Source: Gluconacetobacter takamatsuzukensis (lineage in GTDB: Bacteria; Pseudomonadota; Alphaproteobacteria; Acetobacterales; Acetobacteraceae). From it: DNA of 64,000 bases. Below, piece by piece: positions 35,114 through 44,740 of this stretch. Where the stretch lies: NCBI RefSeq assembly GCF_014174275.1, contig NZ_JABEQK010000002.1, positions 310,001 to 374,000 of the forward strand. The letters are read 5' to 3'. Both the position numbers and the translations under genes were made by a program. Position 1 is the first letter of the stretch, and every line of letters starts with the position of its first letter. A model generated the notes under the pieces. The model was not told the DNA's origin and did no database searches. It saw only the letters and a list, made by a program, of their open reading frames with translations.

Positions 35114-36238
35114 ATGGCCACGAAGCTTGATTACTACGCCGTGCTCGAAGTCTCCCGCGATGCGAATGGCGACGAGGTAAAGAAGGCGTATCGCAGGCTG
35201 GCCATGCAGTACCATCCGGACCGCAATCCCGGCGACGCATCGGCCGAGGCCCGGTTCAAGGAAATCAGCGAAGCCTACGACGTCCTCAAGGACGACCAGA
35301 AGCGCGCCGCCTACGACCGGTTCGGCCATGCGGCGTTCGAGGGCGGCGGCCCCGGCGCCGGCGGCTTCGATTTCGGCGGCGGCCTGGGCGACATCTTCGA
35401 GCAGATGTTCGGCGACATGATGGGCGGCCGTCGCGGCGGCCGCCGCGCGGGCAGCGACATCCAGGTACAGATCTCGATTTCGTTCACCGAGGCCTTCTCG
35501 GGCGTCAGGAAGCCCATCACCGTCCCCACCCGCGTGGCATGCGAATCCTGCGAGGGCACGGGCTCGGCCGACCGCGACCAGGGGGCCGAAACCTGCCCGA
35601 CCTGCCACGGCGCGGGCAAGGTGCGCGCCCAGCAGGGTTTCTTCCTGGTCGAACGTGCGTGCCCCACCTGCCACGGCGCGGGCAAGGTAGTGCGCAACCC
35701 CTGCACCGTCTGTCGCGGCACCGGCACGGTCGAGCGCGACCGCACGCTGGAAATCGCGATCCCGGCCGGGGTCGAGGACGGCACCCGCATCCGCCTGTCG
35801 GGCGAGGGCGAGGCCGGCGGCAAGGGCGCGCAGCCGGGCGACCTGTACGTGCATGTCGCGGTCGAACCGCATCCGATCTTCCAGCGCGACGGGGCCAACA
35901 TCTATTGCCGGGTCCCCCTGCGCATGACCCAGGCGGCACTGGGCACCGAAATCGAGGTCCCGGTCGTCGACGGCTCCCGCGCCAAGGTCAAGGTGCCGGC
36001 CGGCACCCAGACGGGCGAGAATTTCCGCCTGCGCGGCAAGGGCTTCTCGGTCCTGCGCTCGTCGGCGCGCGGCGACATGTATATCCAGGTCTCGGTCGAA
36101 ACCCCGCACCATCTCACCAAGCGCCAGCGCGAACTGCTCGAAGAGTTCGAGTCCGAGGCCGACGACCACGCGCGCGCCAATCCGGAAAGCACGGGCTTTT
36201 TCAGCAAGGTCCGCGATTTCTTCGAAGGCAAGCTCTGA
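35114..36238 (+). CDS. dnaJ: chaperone protein DnaJ (Hsp40)
   Basis: 374 residues. The J domain holds [16 protein letters not shown] with the HPD motif. A Gly/Phe-rich region ([20 protein letters not shown]) follows, then four zinc-finger repeats: [32 protein letters not shown]. The C-terminal substrate domain is complete. The second of two adjacent ATGs, giving [11 protein letters not shown], is chosen because an AGGA lies just upstream and it matches the family N-terminus. Confidence 0.97.
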   Translation: MATKLDYYAVLEVSRDANGDEVKKAYRRLAMQYHPDRNPGDASAEARFKEISEAYDVLKDDQKRAAYDRFGHAAFEGGGPGAGGFDFGGGLGDIFEQMFGDMMGGRRGGRRAGSDIQVQISISFTEAFSGVRKPITVPTRVACESCEGTGSADRDQGAETCPTCHGAGKVRAQQGFFLVERACPTCHGAGKVVRNPCTVCRGTGTVERDRTLEIAIPAGVEDGTRIRLSGEGEAGGKGAQPGDLYVHVAVEPHPIFQRDGANIYCRVPLRMTQAALGTEIEVPVVDGSRAKVKVPAGTQTGENFRLRGKGFSVLRSSARGDMYIQVSVETPHHLTKRQRELLEEFESEADDHARANPESTGFFSKVRDFFEGKL

Positions 36239-36304
36239 CCTCCGGCGGCCGGGCGGGCAATACGCGCTGTTGAACCCCCTTTTGGTTGGGGGTAGAAAAC
36301 CCGC

Positions 36305-36340
36305 TATCCATGGTGATCCCCCCAACTCGCACCATGGATA
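36305..36340. repeat. perfect 11-bp inverted repeat between dnaJ and dapB
   Basis: TATCCATGGTG (36305-36315) is exactly inverted at CACCATGGATA (36330-36340), with a 14-nt spacer. Each arm contains the palindrome CCATGG. A short CCCCC/GGGGG hairpin (36275-36292) lies just before. It could be a dnaJ terminator without a T-run or a regulatory site for dapB, which begins 55 nt later. Confidence 0.6.
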
Positions 36341-36394
36341 ATCAGGCGGCGCGATCCCCCGGTCGCGCCGCCACCCATTTTCCCGGACCGTGAC

Positions 36395-37171
36395 ATGACG
36401 ACAGACAGGATGCGGATCGGCATCGCCGGCATCAACGGGCGCGTCGGCCGCCTGCTGCGCGAGGAAGTAACGGCCGCCGGCGCGCAACTCGCAGGCGGCA
36501 CCAGCCGCGACCCGAACGCCGACCCCGCCCAGGGCCTCTTCGCCACGCTCGCCGAACTGGCCCCGCTGAGCGACGTGGTGATCGACTTCACTCATGCCGT
36601 CACCGTCCGCGCCCACGCCGCCGCCCTGGCAAAAGCCGGCGTGGCCTGGGTCCTGGGCACGACCGGCCTTTCGGATGCGGAACAGGATGCGGTGGCCACG
36701 GCCGCCCGCACCATCCCCGTGGTCCAGGCCGCCAATTATTCGCCGGGCGTCACCCTCGTCACCCGGCTGGCACGCCAGATGGCCGAAGTGCTGCCATCCA
36801 CGGTCTACGACGCCGAGATCCTGGAAATGCACCACCGGCAGAAGGTCGACGCCCCCTCCGGCACCGCGCTCGCCATCGGCCAGGCGGTCGCCGACGGCCG
36901 GGGCATCGACCTCTCCACCCATATGGAATCCGGCCGCACCGGCCATACCGGCCCCCGCCAGGCCGACGCGATCGGCTTCGCCGTCCTGCGCGGCGGGCAG
37001 ATCGTGGGCGAGCATACGCTGCTGTTCACCTCGGCCACCGAGCAGATCGCCCTGACCCACCGCGCGTTCGACCGCAGGGTCTTCGCCACCGGCGCGGTGC
37101 GCGCCGCCCTGTGGCTGCGCGGCCGCGCGCCGGGTCTGTACAGCATGGAAGACGTTCTGGGGCTTCACTGA
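36395..37171 (+). CDS. dapB: 4-hydroxy-tetrahydrodipicolinate reductase
   Basis: A 258-residue NAD(P)H enzyme of the lysine/diaminopimelate pathway. The nucleotide fold begins MRIGIAGINGRVGRLL. The catalytic region is AEILEMHHRQKVDAPSGTAL, with the H-H-x2-K and K-x-DAPSGTA motifs. GEHTLLFTSATEQIALTHRA is the other signature. It follows dnaJ, and metK comes next on the same strand. Confidence 0.96.
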   Translation: MTTDRMRIGIAGINGRVGRLLREEVTAAGAQLAGGTSRDPNADPAQGLFATLAELAPLSDVVIDFTHAVTVRAHAAALAKAGVAWVLGTTGLSDAEQDAVATAARTIPVVQAANYSPGVTLVTRLARQMAEVLPSTVYDAEILEMHHRQKVDAPSGTALAIGQAVADGRGIDLSTHMESGRTGHTGPRQADAIGFAVLRGGQIVGEHTLLFTSATEQIALTHRAFDRRVFATGAVRAALWLRGRAPGLYSMEDVLGLH

Positions 37172-37211
37172 ATATTTTTCCCCACCGAAACGATCGTGCC
37201 GGCAATTCCCG

Positions 37212-37233
37212 TGCGGGACCGTGGTATCCCGCA
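37212..37233. repeat. hairpin in the dapB-metK gap
   Basis: TGCGGGA (37212-37218) and TCCCGCA (37227-37233) form a perfect 7-bp stem with an 8-nt loop, followed by AAAAAT. It is 105 nt before metK. No SAM riboswitch consensus was recognised in the 166-nt gap, so its role is unknown. Confidence 0.4.
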
Positions 37234-37337
37234 AAAATACTTGACGATTTGTAGGTAGTCGGCCAAACGAACCCGCCCGGACCCCGCATGCGTGGCGGTG
37301 TCGTTCCCTATCCCCGTACGAGACAGACAGGACCATC

Positions 37338-38525
37338 ATGCGTAACAAAGGTGATTTTCTGTTCACATCGGAATCGGTATCCGAAGGCCATCCCGACAAG
37401 GTCGCCGACCGGATCAGCGATACGGTGCTGGACGCCTATCTGGCGGCCGATGGCGAATCCCGTGTTGCGTGCGAGACCCTCGTCACCACCAATCGGGTGG
37501 TCCTGGCCGGCGAAGTCCGTGGCCCGGCCTCCGTCACGACCGAGGCCCTGATCGAGGGCGCACGCGCCGCGATCCGCGACATCGGCTACGACCAGTCCGG
37601 CTTCTCGTGGAAGAACGCCACGATCGAATCCTTCCTGCATGCGCAGTCCGCCGACATCGCCGTGGGCGTCGACAGCGCCGGCGACAAGGATGAAGGCGCG
37701 GGCGACCAGGGCATCATGTTCGGCTTCGCGACCCGCGAGACCGAGACGCTGATGCCGGCACCGCTCTTCTATTCCCACGCGATCCTGCACCGCATCCGCG
37801 ACCTGCGTAAGGCCGGCGACGCCCGCGTCGCCAACCTCCAGCCCGACGCCAAGAGCCAGGTCACGCTCCGCTATGTCGACGGCCGCCCGGTCGGCGCGAC
37901 CTCGGTCGTCATCTCGACCCAGCATGACGAAGGCGCCAGTCAGGCCGGCATCCGCGACGCCCTGCGCGAGATCGTGGTGGACGTGCTGCCGGAAGGCTGG
38001 ATGTGCCCGGATGACGAATTCTACGCCAACCCGACCGGCGTGTTCGTCGTCGGCGGCCCCGACGGCGATTGCGGCCTGACCGGGCGCAAGATCATCGTCG
38101 ACACCTACGGCGGCGCGGCCCCGCATGGCGGCGGCGCGTTCTCCGGCAAGGACCCGACCAAGGTCGACCGTTCGGCGGCCTATGCCTGCCGCTACCTGGC
38201 CAAGAACGTGGTCGCGGCCGGCCTGGCCGATCGCTGCACGCTGCAGATCTCCTACGCCATCGGCGTGTCGCACCCGCTCTCGGTCTATGTCGACCTGGAC
38301 GGCACCGGCAAGGATGTGGACGAGGAAAAGCTGGGCCGCGTCCTGCGCGAGGTCATGAACCTGACGCCGCGCGGCATCCGCCGCCACCTGCGCCTCAACC
38401 GCCCGATCTACACCGAAACCTCGGCCTACGGTCATTTCGGCCGCACGCCCGACGCTGCCCGCGACAATTTCACGTGGGAACAGACCGATCTGGTGGACGC
38501 GCTGCGTGGTGCGTTCAACCGCTGA
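37338..38525 (+). CDS. metK: S-adenosylmethionine synthase
   Basis: A 395-residue enzyme making SAM from methionine and ATP. It carries the conserved [20 protein letters not shown], the methionine/ATP loop [12 protein letters not shown], and the P-loop-like [19 protein letters not shown]. Length matches the family. The ATG has AGGA upstream. trmB, a SAM-using tRNA methyltransferase, follows 19 nt later, a common alphaproteobacterial pairing. Confidence 0.98.
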   Translation: MRNKGDFLFTSESVSEGHPDKVADRISDTVLDAYLAADGESRVACETLVTTNRVVLAGEVRGPASVTTEALIEGARAAIRDIGYDQSGFSWKNATIESFLHAQSADIAVGVDSAGDKDEGAGDQGIMFGFATRETETLMPAPLFYSHAILHRIRDLRKAGDARVANLQPDAKSQVTLRYVDGRPVGATSVVISTQHDEGASQAGIRDALREIVVDVLPEGWMCPDDEFYANPTGVFVVGGPDGDCGLTGRKIIVDTYGGAAPHGGGAFSGKDPTKVDRSAAYACRYLAKNVVAAGLADRCTLQISYAIGVSHPLSVYVDLDGTGKDVDEEKLGRVLREVMNLTPRGIRRHLRLNRPIYTETSAYGHFGRTPDAARDNFTWEQTDLVDALRGAFNR

Positions 38526-38544
38526 TCGCAGGAGCGGGGACCCC

Positions 38545-39294
38545 ATGACGGTACCCGAAATGGCAACCCCGGCCTCGGCTGACGAGGCCGGGGCCCCTGC
38601 CGTTTCCGTCAAGGCCTCGCCCGACCGGCTCTATGGCCGCCAGCGTGGCCATCCGCTGCGGCCCCGCCAGCAGCGCCTGCTGGACGAAACCCTGCCCCGC
38701 CTGCGACTCGACCAGGCCCTTCTGGACGATCCGGCGCGCGCCTTCGGCCGCGTCCCGGCGGAAATCTGGCTCGAGGTCGGCTTCGGCGGCGGCGAACATT
38801 CGCTGGCCCAGCACGCAGCCCATCCCGATATCGGCTACATCGCCAGCGAAGTCTTCGAAAACGGCCTGTGCTCCCTGCTGTCGCGCCTGGTGCCCGACGA
38901 CCAGGAAGCCACCGCCCCTGTGCCCGACCTGCTGCGGATCTGGGACGAAGACGCGCGCGTCCTGCTGCGCGCCCTGCCCGAGCGCTCGCTCGACCGCATG
39001 TTCCTGATGTTCCCCGATCCCTGGCCCAAGGCCCGCCACGCCAAGCGCCGCTTCGTGCATCCCGGCAATATCGGCCTGGTCGCCCGCGCCCTGAAACCCG
39101 GCGCAATCTGGCGCGTCGCCAGCGACGACCCGACCTACCAGGCCTGGGTCGAAGAGGTCATGGGCGCACAGGACCTGTTCGAAACCGCCCCTCCGGCCAC
39201 CACTCGTCCCGAAGGCTGGCCGCCTACCCGCTACGAGGCCAAGGCCCTGCTCGCCGGACGCCAGCCGCTGTACTGGACCTTCGTGCGGCGGTGA
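38545..39294 (+). CDS. trmB: tRNA (guanine-N7-)-methyltransferase
   Basis: A 249-residue SAM-dependent enzyme that methylates G46 of tRNA. The SAM-binding motif is IWLEVGFGGGEHSLAQHAA and the family hallmark is MFLMFPDPWPKARHAKRRFV. The C-terminal TRYEAKALLAGRQPLYWTF is typical. The ATG at 38545 has an AGGAGCGGGG ribosome-binding site; earlier in-frame codons overlap metK. Confidence 0.95.
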   Translation: MTVPEMATPASADEAGAPAVSVKASPDRLYGRQRGHPLRPRQQRLLDETLPRLRLDQALLDDPARAFGRVPAEIWLEVGFGGGEHSLAQHAAHPDIGYIASEVFENGLCSLLSRLVPDDQEATAPVPDLLRIWDEDARVLLRALPERSLDRMFLMFPDPWPKARHAKRRFVHPGNIGLVARALKPGAIWRVASDDPTYQAWVEEVMGAQDLFETAPPATTRPEGWPPTRYEAKALLAGRQPLYWTFVRR

Positions 39295-39332
39295 CAAGGG
39301 CTTTGCCCTTGACCCACCAAAGGGCAGAGCCC
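39295..39332 (+). repeat. R1 repeat copy 3 (shortened)
   Basis: CAAGGGC-TTT-GCCCTTG is intact, followed by ACCCACCAAAGGGCAGAGCC; the second hairpin arm is lost. It starts 1 nt after the trmB stop and runs into the converging SDR gene end. Confidence 0.75.
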
Positions 39333-39336
39333 GAGC

Positions 39337-40281
39337 TTAAAGCGCCACCCCGGTCAACCGCTCCGACACCGCCCACAACCGCCGCGCCACCGACAGGCTG
39401 AGCGCCTGCGGCGGAATCCGCGCTTCCGTCACCCGCCCGCGCCGCTCGCCCCGGCCGCCCGGCCCGTAATAGCCGCCATCGCGTGCCTCGGGCGCCGCGG
39501 CGGCAAACAGGATCGGCCGCGCCCCGGCCTCGGCCGACTGGCCCAGATAGCGAAACCCCACCCGGACAATGCGCCGCATCAGCCGCTCCACGATGCCCTG
39601 CGGGGCCGACGACCGGCTGACGGCAATGTCGGTCCGCGCCCAGCCCGGATGGGCGGCAATCGAATGCAGCCGCCACCCGGCGGATTGCGCCACCCGGTTC
39701 AGCTCCAGCGCAAAGATCAGATTGGCCAGCTTGCTCTGCTGATAGGCGCTGAACGGCGTATAGCGATGTCGGCCCTGAAGATCGTCGAACACGATCTGCC
39801 CCTGCCACGCCGCCAGGCTGGCCACGCTGACCACCCGCCCGCCACCCGTCGCGCGCACCAGCAGCGGGCGCAGATGGCCGGTCAGGGCAAAATGGCCCAG
39901 ATAATTGGTGCCGAACTGCAATTCGAACCCGTCCGCCGTCTCCTGCCGCCGGGGCGAGGCCATCACCCCCGCATTGTTCACCAGGATATCCAGCGTATCG
40001 GTCCGCTCCTTCAGGTCGGCAGCGAAATCGGCAACCGAACGCAGGCTGGCCAGGTCCAGCGGCAGAAACTCCGCCCGCGCCTCCGGCAGCTGCGCGCGCA
40101 GGGCATCCAGCGCCCGCGCGCCGCGCACCGCATCGCGCCCCGTCAGCAACACGCTCGCCCCGCGCGACGCCAGGCCGCGCGCAACCTCATACCCCAGCCC
40201 ACCCGTCGCCCCGGTCACGACGGCGGTCCGGCCGGTCAGGTCCGGCGCCCGGTCGATGGTCCACTTCGCGGCGATGGTCAT
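39337..40281 (-). CDS. short-chain dehydrogenase/reductase (retinol dehydrogenase-like)
   Basis: A 314-residue Rossmann-fold NAD(P)-dependent oxidoreductase. The cofactor motif is TGATGGLG, the structural motif NNAGVMA, and the catalytic Tyr-Lys pair is in YQQSKLANLIFALELNR (Y-x3-K). The layout resembles the retinol dehydrogenase/WWOX-like SDR group. The substrate is unknown. It is translationally coupled to the upstream DedA gene by a 4-nt overlap. Confidence 0.9.
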   Translation of the reverse strand: MTIAAKWTIDRAPDLTGRTAVVTGATGGLGYEVARGLASRGASVLLTGRDAVRGARALDALRAQLPEARAEFLPLDLASLRSVADFAADLKERTDTLDILVNNAGVMASPRRQETADGFELQFGTNYLGHFALTGHLRPLLVRATGGGRVVSVASLAAWQGQIVFDDLQGRHRYTPFSAYQQSKLANLIFALELNRVAQSAGWRLHSIAAHPGWARTDIAVSRSSAPQGIVERLMRRIVRVGFRYLGQSAEAGARPILFAAAAPEARDGGYYGPGGRGERRGRVTEARIPPQALSLSVARRLWAVSERLTGVAL

Positions 40282-40949
40282 GGTGCGGATTCTCCTTGCT
40301 GTTCACGCTCGGCGGCACGGGTCGCTTCCGCGGTCAGGCGCACTTCGTTCTTCTTCAGGAAAAGAAAGCTGCCGCCCAGGACGACGGCCGCGACGATACC
40401 AAGCGTGATTCCAACCGGCCCCGAAAGGCTGAGCACCTTGTGCCCCAGATAATACGCCCCCACCGCATACCCGCCGGCCCAGCCGATACCACCCAACGCA
40501 TTGAAGAACAGGAACGTATGCCACGGCATGCGGTTCGCCCCGGCCAGCAGCGCGACAAAGACGCGCAGCACGGCGATGAAGCGGCCGAAGAATACCACCT
40601 TGCCGCCATGGCGGCGAAACAGGTAGCGCCCCAGCATCAGCCGGCTGTCGTTCAGGCCCACCTTGCCGCCATGGCGCTCCAGCAGCCGATGGCCGAAGGT
40701 CCGGCCGATCAGATAGCCGAAATTGTCGCCCATGATGGCACCGACGATCGCCGCCACCGCCACCCAGGAAATGTCCAGGCGGTGCGTCGCGGCGCAATAG
40801 AGCGCCGAGGAAATGATCAGCGTTTCGGCCGGCAGGGGCAGCCCCATGCTTTCCAGCATGACGACGACCGCGATCACGCCATAGCCGTAATGCACGAAAA
40901 GAGATTCGAAGGAATGAAGCAGCGGACCGGATCCGTCCAATGAGACCAA
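40278..40949 (-). CDS. DedA family membrane protein
   Basis: 223 residues with several membrane segments. The DedA signature is VVMLESMGLPLPAETLIISS, with the re-entrant GxxxG region AIVGAIMGDNFGYLIGRTFG and the conserved FFGRFIAVLRVFVALLAGAN. The family acts in membrane homeostasis and lipid flipping. The start given is a TTG with no clear ribosome-binding site; a TTG at 40940 is an alternative. It is co-transcribed with the SDR gene. Confidence 0.85.
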   Translation of the reverse strand: MVSLDGSGPLLHSFESLFVHYGYGVIAVVVMLESMGLPLPAETLIISSALYCAATHRLDISWVAVAAIVGAIMGDNFGYLIGRTFGHRLLERHGGKVGLNDSRLMLGRYLFRRHGGKVVFFGRFIAVLRVFVALLAGANRMPWHTFLFFNALGGIGWAGGYAVGAYYLGHKVLSLSGPVGITLGIVAAVVLGGSFLFLKKNEVRLTAEATRAAEREQQGESAP

Positions 40950-41023
40950 GTGCGTGAGGAACCGTCTGGTCAGCCCGCTGTCAAGTCAATACGACAGACC
41001 GGCACCCATGACTGGAGGACCGC

Positions 41024-42997
41024 ATGACCGACCCGACCGCCGGGACCGGCCCCGAACCCGCCATCCGCCCCTACGGCACATGGCCATCCCCCGTGACGGC
41101 GGCCCTGGTGGCCGGCAAGACCCTGGGCCTGGGCAGCGTGCAGGCGGACGGCGAGGCAGTCTACTGGCTGGAAACACGGCCCTCCGAGGCCGGGCGCACC
41201 GTCCTGGTACGCTGGACCGCCGCCGACGGCATCCGCGACATGACCCCGCCCCCGTTCGATATCGGCACCCGGGCGCATGAATATGGCGGCGGCGCCTATG
41301 TCGCGGCATCCGGCCGCATCGCCTTCAGCCACCGGCCGGACGGCAGCATTTGGCTCCTCACCCCCGGCACCGCCCCCCGGGCCCTGAGCACGGTCTCCGG
41401 CCTGCGCTTCGCCGATTTCGCCTTCTCCCCCGACGGCACCCTTCTGTTCTGCGTGCGCGAAGACCATCGCGCGCCCGGCGAGCCCCTCTCCACCCTGGTC
41501 GCCTTCGCCACCGACAGCGACGCCGACCCGGCGGAACAGGCCGGCCAGGTGCTGGTCTCCGGCCCCGATTTCGTCAGTTCCCCCCGCCCGTCGCCCGACG
41601 GCGCATGGCTGGCCTGGATCGAGTGGGACCACCCCGCCATGCCGTGGGACGCCACCCGCCTGCGGCTGGCCCGGCTGGCCCCCACGCCCGGCACCACCAC
41701 CCTGACCGATCTCCGCACCGTGGCCGATGACGGCGCATCGGTCATCGAACCCGCATGGGCCGGCCCCGAAACGCTGCTGGCCGCCTCCGACCGCGACGGC
41801 TGGTGGAACCTCCTCCGCTGGACCATCCCCGACGGGCCGGCCGTCTCCATCGCACCGATGGAGGCCGAAATCGGCCTGCCCCACTGGGTCTTCGGCCTGC
41901 GCAGCTACCAGCCGCTACCCGACGGCACGATCCTGGCCATCGCCATCGAAAACGGCGAGCTCCGCACCCTGCACCTCACCGGCCCGGTCGCCCGCCCGGT
42001 GGCGCTGGGCCACCCGGCAAACTGTCTCGCCCTGCTGGCGGACGGATCCCTCGCCTGGCTCGACACCCCGCCGGACGGCGCCCCCGCCGTGCGCGTGGGC
42101 CGCATCGACGCGCCATCATACGTCCTGCGCACCGCCGCCACGCTGGACCTCGCACCCGGCGACATCGCCCATGCCGAGACCATCCGCTTCCCATTGCCCG
42201 ACGGGCAGCACACCGGCCACGCCTTCTTCTATCCCCCCGCCAACAGCCGCTTCCGTGGCCCGGCGGACGAAAAACCGCCCCTGATCGTCATGGCCCATGG
42301 CGGCCCCACCGGCCGGGCCGCCAGCGCCTTCGCCTTCAAGGTCCAGTGGTGGACCAGCCGGGGCTTCGCGGTGGTCGACATCAATTATCGCGGCTCGACC
42401 GGCTTCGGCCGCGCCTATCGCCGCCAGTTGGAAGGGCAGTGGGGCATCGCCGATGTCGAGGACTGCATCGCCGCCTGCCGCCACCTGATCGCAACCGGCC
42501 GCGTCGACGCCGCCCGCATCGCCATTCGCGGCAGCAGCGCCGGCGGCCTCACCGTGCTGCTGGCACTCGCCGGCTCCGACCTGTTCGCCGCCGGCGCCAG
42601 CCTGTACGGCGTCACCGACCTGCGCGCCCTGGCGCAGGAAACCCATAAATTCGAATCCCGCTATCTCGACAGCCTCGTCGGCCCCTGGCCCGAGGCCGAA
42701 GCCACCTACCTGGCCCGCTCCCCCCTGACCCGCGCCGACGCCATCCGCACCCCGGTCCTGTTCCTCCACGGCCTGGCCGACGCCGTGGTCCCCCCCGCGC
42801 AGGCACAGGCCATGGTCGATGCCCTGGCCGACGGCGGCATTCCCCACGCACATTATACGTTCGAAGGCGAAGCCCACGGCTTCCGGCGCGAGGAGACGGT
42901 GCGCCGCGCACTGGAACTGGAACTGGATTTCTATGGGCGGATCTTCGGTTTTACCGTTCCCGATGTGGGGGAACGGGTGGTGCTGGCGGGGGAGTAA
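41024..42997 (+). CDS. cytosolic S9 family prolyl oligopeptidase-like peptidase
   Basis: 657 residues with no signal peptide. An N-terminal beta-propeller (VYWLETRPSEAGRTVLVRW, FADFAFSPDGTLLFC) precedes the catalytic alpha/beta domain. The nucleophile is near residue 505 in IRGSSAGGLTVLLAL, the Asp in HGLADAVVPP and the His in GEAHGFRR. It resembles acyl-peptide hydrolases and dipeptidyl aminopeptidases acting in the cytoplasm. GGAGG lies just before the ATG. Confidence 0.93.
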   Translation: MTDPTAGTGPEPAIRPYGTWPSPVTAALVAGKTLGLGSVQADGEAVYWLETRPSEAGRTVLVRWTAADGIRDMTPPPFDIGTRAHEYGGGAYVAASGRIAFSHRPDGSIWLLTPGTAPRALSTVSGLRFADFAFSPDGTLLFCVREDHRAPGEPLSTLVAFATDSDADPAEQAGQVLVSGPDFVSSPRPSPDGAWLAWIEWDHPAMPWDATRLRLARLAPTPGTTTLTDLRTVADDGASVIEPAWAGPETLLAASDRDGWWNLLRWTIPDGPAVSIAPMEAEIGLPHWVFGLRSYQPLPDGTILAIAIENGELRTLHLTGPVARPVALGHPANCLALLADGSLAWLDTPPDGAPAVRVGRIDAPSYVLRTAATLDLAPGDIAHAETIRFPLPDGQHTGHAFFYPPANSRFRGPADEKPPLIVMAHGGPTGRAASAFAFKVQWWTSRGFAVVDINYRGSTGFGRAYRRQLEGQWGIADVEDCIAACRHLIATGRVDAARIAIRGSSAGGLTVLLALAGSDLFAAGASLYGVTDLRALAQETHKFESRYLDSLVGPWPEAEATYLARSPLTRADAIRTPVLFLHGLADAVVPPAQAQAMVDALADGGIPHAHYTFEGEAHGFRREETVRRALELELDFYGRIFGFTVPDVGERVVLAGE

Positions 42998-43003
42998 GCA
43001 AGG

Positions 43004-43053
43004 CAAGGGCTTGGCCCTTGACCCACCAAAGGGCAGTCGCCCTTTGGAAACCC
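43004..43053 (+). repeat. R1 repeat copy 4
   Basis: CAAGGGC-TTG-GCCCTTG then CCAAAGGGC-AGTC-GCCCTTTGG, ending AAACCC. It starts 7 nt after the stop of the S9 peptidase gene, in the convergent gap with the sugar MFS gene. Confidence 0.8.
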
Positions 43054-43070
43054 AATCATTAATGCAGAAT

Positions 43071-43120
43071 GGTTTCCAAGGGGCGCCGGCCTTTGGTGGG
43101 GGTCGGGGGCAAAGCCCCCT
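43071..43120 (-). repeat. R1 repeat copy 5, inverted
   Basis: A diverged copy in the opposite orientation (GGTTTCCAAGGGGCGCCGGC, then CTTTGGTGGGGGTC, then GGGGGCAAAGCCCCC). It ends against the stop codon of the sugar MFS gene. Together with copy 4 it puts one repeat behind each converging gene. Confidence 0.7.
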
Positions 43121-44569
43121 TTACTGCTCCACGATGGCGGTCTGGCCGCGACGCGGGCGAAAACGCCCTTCCTGGAGCGCTTTCTCGATATCCTCCAGCG
43201 AGGCCCCCCGCGTTTCCGGCACCAGGAAATAGACGAACAGAACCGACGCCAGGTTGACCCCGGCATAGAACCACATCGTCCCACCCAGCGAGATCGTCTG
43301 CACCAGCGTCAGCGCCGTGCTCGTCACCAGCAGGTTGCTGCCCCACAGGGTGGCCGCATGCAGGCTGGTGGCGGTGCCGCGCATCGGCAGCGGGAACATC
43401 TCGGCCCCCAGCAGCCAGCCGACGACCTGGATGCCGCCCGAGTTGAACATCATGAACAGCAGCAGGAAGACGATGATCATCCAGCTCCCGACACTGCCCT
43501 TGTCGGGATGCAGCATGAACATCAGCCCCAGCCCGATCAGGCTCAGAACCGACCCCGGCCCCATGATCAGCATCAGCCGCCGCCGGCCGATCCGGTCGAC
43601 GACCAGCGAACCGGTCAGCGTCATCGCCAGATACACGACCGCCACCCCAACGCTGGCCAGCAGCGCCGCCGAATGGCCGAACCCGGCATCCGACAGGAAG
43701 GTGGGCGCATAATAGATCATCATCTCCAGCCCGCCGCACTGGGTGAAGAAGGCCACGCCGAACGCCGCGATCAGGGCAGGGCGCACCCAGGGCTGCGACA
43801 GGCCGCGCCACCCCCGCTGATCCTCGGAAACGTTCGAGGACGCCGCGTGAATCTTCTTTATTTCCTTGTGGATTTCCCGATGGCTGGTCCGCACCTTGGT
43901 CAGTTCGCCGATCGCGGCGTCCAGCCCCTGGTTCTCGGCCGTCCAGCGCGGGCTGCGCGGCATGAAGAACATGGCTATGAACACGAACAGCGCCGGCCCC
44001 GCCGCGATCGCGATCATCGGCCGCCAGCCCCACGCATCGCGCATCGCAAACCCGACGATATTGGCAAGAAAGATGCCGACCCCGATCGCCACGTTGAACA
44101 GCGTGACCAGCCGCCCCCGCCGCGCCGCAGGCGCCAGTTCCGAGATATACATCGGCACGACCTGCGTCGATCCGCCGACACCCAGGCCCAGATAGATACG
44201 GGCCGCGATCAGCGTGCCCACATCGGGCGCCATCGAACAGGCCAGCGCCCCGGTCACGAACACGGCGGTCACGATCATGACGGTGGTGCGGCGGCCGAAA
44301 CGCTCCGACAGCCAGCCGGTGCCCACGGCACCGATCACGGCACCGGCCAGGATCGCCGAGGCCACGAATTCCTGGTCGGTGCTGCCCAGATGAAAATCCC
44401 GCGTAATCAGCAGCAGGGCACCTGAAATGATGCCGGTGTCGTAGCCGTAGAGGCCGCCACAGATGGCGGCCACGGCGGCTGCGAGCCAGAGGGTCAGCCG
44501 CGCATTATCCGAAATCTCGTATTCGGATATGTGGGCCAGACTCGTCGATTGCGGTGAGAAATTCTGCAT
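43121..44569 (-). CDS. sugar porter family MFS transporter
   Basis: A 482-residue, 12-helix sugar/H+ symporter-like protein. Family signatures are LYGYDTGIISGALL, TGWLSERFGRRTTVM, ARIYLGLGVGGSTQVVPMYI then SELAPAARRGR, VVDRIGRRRLMLI and VPETRGASLEDIE. The start at 44569 has GGGAG upstream; the frame is open further 5' but outside the family. An inverted repeat lies in the upstream region. Confidence 0.92.
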   Translation of the reverse strand: MQNFSPQSTSLAHISEYEISDNARLTLWLAAAVAAICGGLYGYDTGIISGALLLITRDFHLGSTDQEFVASAILAGAVIGAVGTGWLSERFGRRTTVMIVTAVFVTGALACSMAPDVGTLIAARIYLGLGVGGSTQVVPMYISELAPAARRGRLVTLFNVAIGVGIFLANIVGFAMRDAWGWRPMIAIAAGPALFVFIAMFFMPRSPRWTAENQGLDAAIGELTKVRTSHREIHKEIKKIHAASSNVSEDQRGWRGLSQPWVRPALIAAFGVAFFTQCGGLEMMIYYAPTFLSDAGFGHSAALLASVGVAVVYLAMTLTGSLVVDRIGRRRLMLIMGPGSVLSLIGLGLMFMLHPDKGSVGSWMIIVFLLLFMMFNSGGIQVVGWLLGAEMFPLPMRGTATSLHAATLWGSNLLVTSTALTLVQTISLGGTMWFYAGVNLASVLFVYFLVPETRGASLEDIEKALQEGRFRPRRGQTAIVEQ

Positions 44570-44589
44570 TCCATATCTCCCTGTCCCGA

Positions 44590-44654
44590 AGCCTGTCAGG
44601 ATATGCGCGCCGACGGCGGGCCGCCGCCCGACAACCCGCATGTCCCGACAGGCT
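44590..44654. promoter_or_regulatory. long imperfect inverted repeat upstream of the sugar MFS gene
   Basis: AGCCTGTCAGGATATGCG (44590-44607) is inverted at 44637-44654 with 16 of 18 positions matching. The 29-nt loop is itself GC-rich and self-complementary. It lies 20-85 nt before the transporter start, so it may be an operator or a leader hairpin. Confidence 0.5.
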
Positions 44655-44740
44655 CCGGCAAAAACTGTCCTGGAACTCCTTGCTCCACAGACGCCCCGGC
44701 GGGCCCGATTGCCACGCCGGTCTCCCCACCGCGCCCGCCG

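Noticed and set aside
37172-37337. SAM riboswitch before metK
   Set aside because: The region has a hairpin but I could not match it to SAM-I, SAM-II/V or SAM/SAH consensus sequences.
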